From: Falsihalocynthiibacter arcticus
Lineage (GTDB): Bacteria; Pseudomonadota; Alphaproteobacteria; Rhodobacterales; Rhodobacteraceae
Assembly (NCBI RefSeq): GCF_000812665.2
Contig: NZ_CP014327.1
Span: forward strand, 2,385,501-2,449,500
DNA length: 64,000 nt
Direction of reading: 5' to 3'
Part shown: positions 59,691-64,000 of the stretch, in pieces
How positions within the stretch are numbered: the first letter of the stretch is position 1
Layout: each line of letters begins with the position of its first letter
Position numbers and translations under genes: made by a program
The notes under the pieces: model-generated
Database searches by the model: none
The model's input: only the letters and a program-made list of their open reading frames with translations
Told to the model about the DNA's origin: nothing

Positions 59691-62600
59691 GCGCGTCCTC
59701 ATCGGCGGAGACCGAGGCGTATTCGCTGGTGATGGCCTGACGCATCGCGCTCGCGCGGGCTTCAAGTCGGGATCCGAGCGTGGCAGAGACTGCGGTGTTG
59801 ACGTTGTCGGGCGATTGGCTTCCCAACAAACCGTTTGTCACCTTGAGCACCGAAATTGCATAGCCCCCCGCCTCGACGCTGCCAGACGCAAAGGCGGTTT
59901 GCGGTGTAAAGCCGTCGTTGGCCAGCAGCGTGGTCTGTTCTGCGCCGGTATCCATTCCCGCCAATGCGGGCACCCTGCTGGTGATGCTTTGCAATGCGTT
60001 TGTAGCCACTTCGCCTAGTCCGGTGCCGGGTACGGTTTGCCCCGCCACGGTTCCCCCCGATGACGTTAGTGCCGACAAAAGGTTGGCGTTGGTGAAATTG
60101 TCGCGCACAACGCCCAAAATAGACTTCTCGACAAGGTGGTGTTTGTCAAAGACGCTGCCATAGCTTGGTGCGCGTTGTGTTATCTCGCTGGCCAGTGTGC
60201 TGTAATTGCCTGTGACCAGTTCTGCGTCCACAGGATCACGCCGCATTCCGATGCCCCCGAGATGGCCTGCTGCGGCTTCGCCTTCGGGCAATGCGGGCGC
60301 TTCACCGTTGACGACAGACACGGCGCTGTCGATCATGCTGGGGCCTTTGCTGCGGATATCGGCCAGCGTTTCATCGCTGACAAAGCTGTCTTCGAACATT
60401 TTAGCATAGGCAGCATCTACTTCAGATTGGTGGGTTTGAGCGGCCGCATCGATAGGACTGCCCCACGCCGTACTAACCAAATCAGCCATTTTTCCAGGCT
60501 TTGGCACAAAGGCTTTGCGGCTTGGCAGATATTCACAAAGCGATTTGAATTTATCGACATTTGCCGTCTGTGTATTGGACAGGCCGCGGTGCGCGTCATA
60601 GCGGATGGCCATGACAAAATCCCTGTCGGATCCGCGTCTTGTGCGGCTTTCGGGCTGGGCCAAATCGGCATGCCCGTAAAGTTCGCTAATTTTGGGGAAC
60701 ATGCGGGTCATTGTGTTCGTCTCATCTCCGGGATTGCGCTGATCATCACTGTATTCAAGATGCCCCAGCCGCCATAGAATTTGGTATTCTGGGTTGTGAT
60801 CAAGATCGACAGCATAGCGCCCTTCAAGGCCTTGTGCCTGAAGCTCGGTTTTGAAGGTTTCGCGTTTGGCTACCATGTCCGACCAAGGCCCCCATGAAGC
60901 CTCAAGCGCAGATTCTTCCGGCACGATGACATAGCGGAAATGCATGTCTTCCATGTCCGGTTCTACGTTGGTTTTCTGGTCATCGGCGACGGTCTCGCCA
61001 TCTTGTACGGTGGATTGGGGCGATTGGTCGTCGACGTCTTCGTCGCCGGATCTGACGGCCTCGGTTGAGCGGATGTTGGGATCGGTGCCTGCGGACAGTT
61101 TTTCGGCCATCTGAGCCAGCGTTTCAGCGCGTTTGGTATTGTTGTCGGGCGACGCGGCGTTGCTTTCCGGGCCGCGAGCAACCCGTGCCTCGTGCTGTTC
61201 GCTTTCTTGTGCGAGTTGTGCCGCAGCATCAATATGGGGAACCGCTTCACTGGTGATAGGGTCGGTGCAATGCTCCTCCATCTTTTCTTTGTTTTCGGTC
61301 AGCTTGGCATTCGTGACTTCGGTTTTTTCCGAATTCATATAGAGTTTTCGCTCTCGTCCGACTTGTTCATAGGCCAGCGTGTGTTGCGTGCCTTGCATGT
61401 TCACGCTGCCTTCGGGTTCGCCTTCGTCTGATTTAAAGGCACCGATCAGCCGTGCAATCAGCTTTTTGACCTTTTTGATGACAAAATCGAGGACCTTGTC
61501 CACCGCCGCATGCACGCGCGCGCGCAATTGTTCGATGATATTTCGGACGGTGCCTGCGATGTCGGGGAGGCCCAGCAGGTTGGTCAGGAACGAGATCATG
61601 ATGGGGATGGTAAGCGCCAGTGTATTTTCAATTGCGCGCGCCGCGTCCGCCAGTTGGCCGCGCGCGATTTTGCCAATACTCTCGAAAATCGAGCTCGCGA
61701 AGCTGAGGATTTGCTGGAACTTTTCGACAAAGAAGACGATCAGTTTGTAGATGGTCAATAGGATATCCAGCAATGCCCCTGCGGGATTGGACCACGCCAC
61801 AAGCTTGCGGATGCCCGCCTGTATGACCGCGCGCACGACCCAATCGCGGATGCCGTTGATCACCGTCATTTGCAAGTTTTCGACGTATTCGAGAAACTTT
61901 CGCCAGATTCCAGCAATGCCGTCGGTGCGCAGGATGTTGATGATCTCGATCAATCGCTCAACCAGAGTGACCTTAATCTCCCCGCGCGGATTTAGGGCGC
62001 GCACGATACGGGGTCGCAGTTGCGGATAGGTCAATCCGAGGACCTGAAGCAGGACGTTGATTATGCCTTTCAGGTCAAGGGTTTCGGGCAGCTGAACCCC
62101 CATCGCGGCAAGCGGACCTAGCACCCAAGCCAGAAGCCCCTTTTTGACATGATTCAGGATGTTGTAGCCGAAGTTCTCGATGCCCAATGCCACAGATCGC
62201 AGCAGGTTCATCGCAAACCCAAGCGGGTTTTCCAGCACAAGGCCGATGACCTCGCCGATGGCTTTGATTTTTTCCCAGACCTCTTGACCAAGCGGGCCAA
62301 ACCCAATGACGAAGGCTTCGGCGACCAATTCAGCAACGACCTTGAGGATCAAGATGCCAAAGTTGACCAGATCAGAAAAGAACGGCGAAAAAATTCGGCT
62401 CAGGCTGGAGATTGGAGAGGTCCATTCAAAGTCGTCATAGGCGCGGCTGAACATGTCGCGGACCCGTGGCCAATTCAGGTTATAGCGGTCAGCCCCTTCG
62501 CGGATTGTCTGGAACCCGCGTTCGAGGGACCCCGAGTCTTTCATTTGTTCAAAGGTTTCGTTGGCGCCGATGAAATTCATAAATGCGCCGACGTAGGACA

Positions 62601-63654
62601 TCGCATCTTGTTGAACCGTGGCGCCGGTGAACAGCCGTCGGCCGATCAATACCTTGAGAAGTTGATAGCTGTCGAGGCGATCAGCCAGCCGTTCTGCACC
62701 GCGCTCCAACCAGCCGTCATCGCCTTCTTCATCAAACCGACGCAGCGTTGCGGGCGGCGCACGGGGCTGGGGTTGGATGGCCTGGCGCGTAAGCGGCCGT
62801 GCAGCACCTTGTTGGATACAATGGGCGGTTTCATGCGCCATCAAATGCGGATCAGCAATATCTCCTGGGTTACGCAGAAAAATGTCAGCACCGTAGGCAA
62901 AAGCGCGGGCTTGAACGTGCGCCGCAAGAATCTGGGCCTGTGGACCAGTGTGCACGCGGATTGCACGCAGATCGACACCAAGCATGTCTTGCATCCGTAG
63001 GGCCAGCCCCACAGGCAATCGTGACCCCTGCCCCGGTGATTGTACAAGGCGGGCCAAAGAGTCTGGCAAGTAATCCGCCCGCTGGCCTGTGGCCCCTGCG
63101 GTGGATTTCATCATGATCGCGTTTTGTCCGTCGCTGAGCACAGAAAAGTCGTTGTTCGACATGTTTTCGAACTCGGCTTCTTCGCTGGCGCTGACACCCA
63201 CTTCGGCCATTTTGCCATCAATAGTAGGTACGGACGCCAAAGCATCTGTGTTCGGCTGGCTGCCGTTCTGGTCTGCGACGACCCGCCGTATCAAAGGCAC
63301 AATGTCCGACTTCACAGTGGTGGAATTCAGATCAGGAGTGGGCAGCGCCGGGGGCCCCCTAATATTGGGCCGCATCGGGCCGCTTGAATCAGCTTCCTCG
63401 CCTTCAGGCTTTGGTGTGTCGTCCTTTGCTTGAGGTTTGGTGATGGCGTCGGCCACGGCATCGGCTTCTTTTTCAGCCGAGTCATTGGCGGCCCCAACCT
63501 TGATTTTTTGGCCCGCACCTTCGCCTTTTTCGGGGCGCAGCATGGCACCGATGTCAGCTTTGTCCTGTGCAACATCCGCGCCGCCCTTGGTTGGGGCGGC
63601 CTTGTCGATGACCGGGGACTTGAGCTTGGCCTTTTTGTCCAGTGCTTGTTCCAT
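59563..63654 (-). CDS. Giant eCIS-core (DUF4157) protein, probable injection-system cargo
   Basis: Open frame of 1363 residues. Residues 1-200 are disordered and Ala/Lys-rich. The eCIS-core/DUF4157 domain spans about 206-285: LPVGLALRMQDMLGVDLRAI RVHTGPQA... and LMAHETAHCIQQG, an HExxH metallopeptidase-like motif at 274-278. Residues 340-760 form long amphipathic helices (NHVKKGLLAWVLGPLAAMGV QLPETLDLKGIINVLLQVLG), typical for DUF4157-linked giant proteins. The C-terminal third has an HNH-like KHHLVEKSIL (near 1172), which could be a toxin nuclease. DUF4157 proteins are linked to extracellular contractile injection systems. The frame is broken at a C5 run (residue about 1321); repaired length is about 1427. 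Confidence 0.8.
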   Translation of the reverse strand: MEQALDKKAKLKSPVIDKAAPTKGGADVAQDKADIGAMLRPEKGEGAGQKIKVGAANDSAEKEADAVADAITKPQAKDDTPKPEGEEADSSGPMRPNIRGPPALPTPDLNSTTVKSDIVPLIRRVVADQNGSQPNTDALASVPTIDGKMAEVGVSASEEAEFENMSNNDFSVLSDGQNAIMMKSTAGATGQRADYLPDSLARLVQSPGQGSRLPVGLALRMQDMLGVDLRAIRVHTGPQAQILAAHVQARAFAYGADIFLRNPGDIADPHLMAHETAHCIQQGAARPLTRQAIQPQPRAPPATLRRFDEEGDDGWLERGAERLADRLDSYQLLKVLIGRRLFTGATVQQDAMSYVGAFMNFIGANETFEQMKDSGSLERGFQTIREGADRYNLNWPRVRDMFSRAYDDFEWTSPISSLSRIFSPFFSDLVNFGILILKVVAELVAEAFVIGFGPLGQEVWEKIKAIGEVIGLVLENPLGFAMNLLRSVALGIENFGYNILNHVKKGLLAWVLGPLAAMGVQLPETLDLKGIINVLLQVLGLTYPQLRPRIVRALNPRGEIKVTLVERLIEIINILRTDGIAGIWRKFLEYVENLQMTVINGIRDWVVRAVIQAGIRKLVAWSNPAGALLDILLTIYKLIVFFVEKFQQILSFASSIFESIGKIARGQLADAARAIENTLALTIPIMISFLTNLLGLPDIAGTVRNIIEQLRARVHAAVDKVLDFVIKKVKKLIARLIGAFKSDEGEPEGSVNMQGTQHTLAYEQVGRERKLYMNSEKTEVTNAKLTENKEKMEEHCTDPITSEAVPHIDAAAQLAQESEQHEARVARGPESNAASPDNNTKRAETLAQMAEKLSAGTDPNIRSTEAVRSGDEDVDDQSPQSTVQDGETVADDQKTNVEPDMEDMHFRYVIVPEESALEASWGPWSDMVAKRETFKTELQAQGLEGRYAVDLDHNPEYQILWRLGHLEYSDDQRNPGDETNTMTRMFPKISELYGHADLAQPESRTRRGSDRDFVMAIRYDAHRGLSNTQTANVDKFKSLCEYLPSRKAFVPKPGKMADLVSTAWGSPIDAAAQTHQSEVDAAYAKMFEDSFVSDETLADIRSKGPSMIDSAVSVVNGEAPALPEGEAAAGHLGGIGMRRDPVDAELVTGNYSTLASEITQRAPSYGSVFDKHHLVEKSILGVVRDNFTNANLLSALTSSGGTVAGQTVPGTGLGEVATNALQSITSRVPALAGMDTGAEQTTLLANDGFTPQTAFASGSVEAGGYAISVLKVTNGLLGSQSPDNVNTAVSATLGSRLEARASAMRQAITSEYASVSADEDAPPRPRKRRFHRRLRGSDRHCNRKRTIPSEQISWPRCRMCWTN

Positions 63655-63665
63655 GGGTGCTCCTG

Positions 63666-63998
63666 TTACTGATTATTGAACGGATGCGGGGGATGATTGT
63701 CGTCAGCCGAGTTAAACGGAATGATCCGCATGTGGTCCATCAAGGCGGTGCCAAAGAGGGCCCCGCTGAAACTGACACCTGTCGAGACTTCGGTGGCGGG
63801 CAGGACGCAATTGCGCCGGAAGGTCCAGAAATTCTCGCGCAGGTTCGGGTTTTGGCTGGGCGAGCCCTGCCACTGAGGTTCGCCGTTGGCAAACACGGCG
63901 TGTCGAAAATAGAGGGCTTCGTTGCCTATAGCCTGCGTCACGGGGCCAATTGCACCGCGCATTTCGATCGCACTAAAGCCTTCGTCAGTGACGGCCAT
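63666..63998 (-). CDS. Small protein upstream of the eCIS gene (5' end at window edge)
   Basis: Leftward frame of 110 residues ending 12 bp before the giant gene, so probably in one operon. The sequence (MAVTDEGFSAIEMRGAIGPV, ...FWTFRRNCVLPATEVSTGVS FSGALFGTAL) has no motif I recognise. The ATG at 63998 may be the true start or an internal Met, since the window ends two bases further on. Its role is unknown; it may be a chaperone or structural partner of the injection-system cargo. Confidence 0.6.
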   Translation of the reverse strand: MAVTDEGFSAIEMRGAIGPVTQAIGNEALYFRHAVFANGEPQWQGSPSQNPNLRENFWTFRRNCVLPATEVSTGVSFSGALFGTALMDHMRIIPFNSADDNHPPHPFNNQ

Positions 63999-64000
63999 GG

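Noticed and set aside
62149-63000. Rightward 283-codon frame inside the giant eCIS-core gene
   Set aside because: It is the antisense shadow of the amphipathic helix region; it has no family features of its own.

Overview
The window looks like the accessory part of a marine Rhodobacteraceae (Roseobacter-group) alphaproteobacterial chromosome or large plasmid. This rests on the tripartite tricarboxylate transporter genes, the Hint-domain RTX-like protein, the DUF3489-DUF2924-recombinase module, the ParB-methyltransferase/DUF5681/terminase cassettes and the dense mix of IS21, IS630, IS5, IS66, IS30, IS256 and IS3 elements. The species cannot be fixed from the sequence alone. I saw no rRNA, complete tRNA or CRISPR array.

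Layout. 1-1692: right part of an IS21 element (istA 3' end, istB). 1861-3723: an NHL-repeat gene split by an IS630 element. 4031-5550: a YrhK-type membrane protein and a frameshifted gene of unknown function. 5623-11902: a carboxylate uptake and catabolism locus, with tctCBA leftward and an isopropylmalate-dehydrogenase-like enzyme, a Gfo/Idh/MocA oxidoreductase and a GntR/FCD regulator rightward. 11975-12352: IS30 relic. 12737-18559: a second, damaged catabolic locus (paralogous Gfo/Idh oxidoreductase, aldo/keto reductase, N-truncated TctA, intradiol dioxygenase, DUF475 membrane protein), cut by a 318-bp duplication from 24.4-24.7 kb. 18882-20722: hipBA with four operator-like palindromes. 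22128-24074: hybrid histidine kinase. 24633-25247: secreted lectin-like protein. 26305-30253: iron-siderophore ABC uptake operon with a divergent DUF2218 gene. 31780-35626: cassette A (repeat leader, ParB-methyltransferase, DUF5681, terminase large subunit), whose end is cut by an IS630 remnant. 35671-38191: complete IS21 copy. 38938-41127: Hint/RTX-like secreted protein. 41880-46677: ACP, AMP-ligase, SDR and GNAT operon facing a CDP-glycerol-glycerophosphotransferase-like gene, probably surface-glycan modification. 46815-50127: IS5 element with an IS66 element inside it, both with intact target duplications. 51331-53692: DUF3489, DUF2924 and serine recombinase. 53903-58599: cassette B, the complete relative of cassette A. 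58749-58773: 3' end of a tRNA gene, possibly an attachment site. 59372-63998: a very large eCIS-core (DUF4157) protein, broken near its C terminus by a frameshift, and a small neighbour.

The most interesting feature is the pair of cassettes A and B. Each has a non-coding leader with repeats of a TWACAGGGAAA motif, followed by overlapping genes for a ParB-fused beta-class DNA methyltransferase, a DUF5681 protein and a terminase large subunit. No capsid, portal or tail genes are present. The two are clearly diverged but keep the same plan, and cassette B sits directly behind a serine-recombinase module. This suggests a mobile unit with its own DNA-recognition, modification and cutting or packaging functions.
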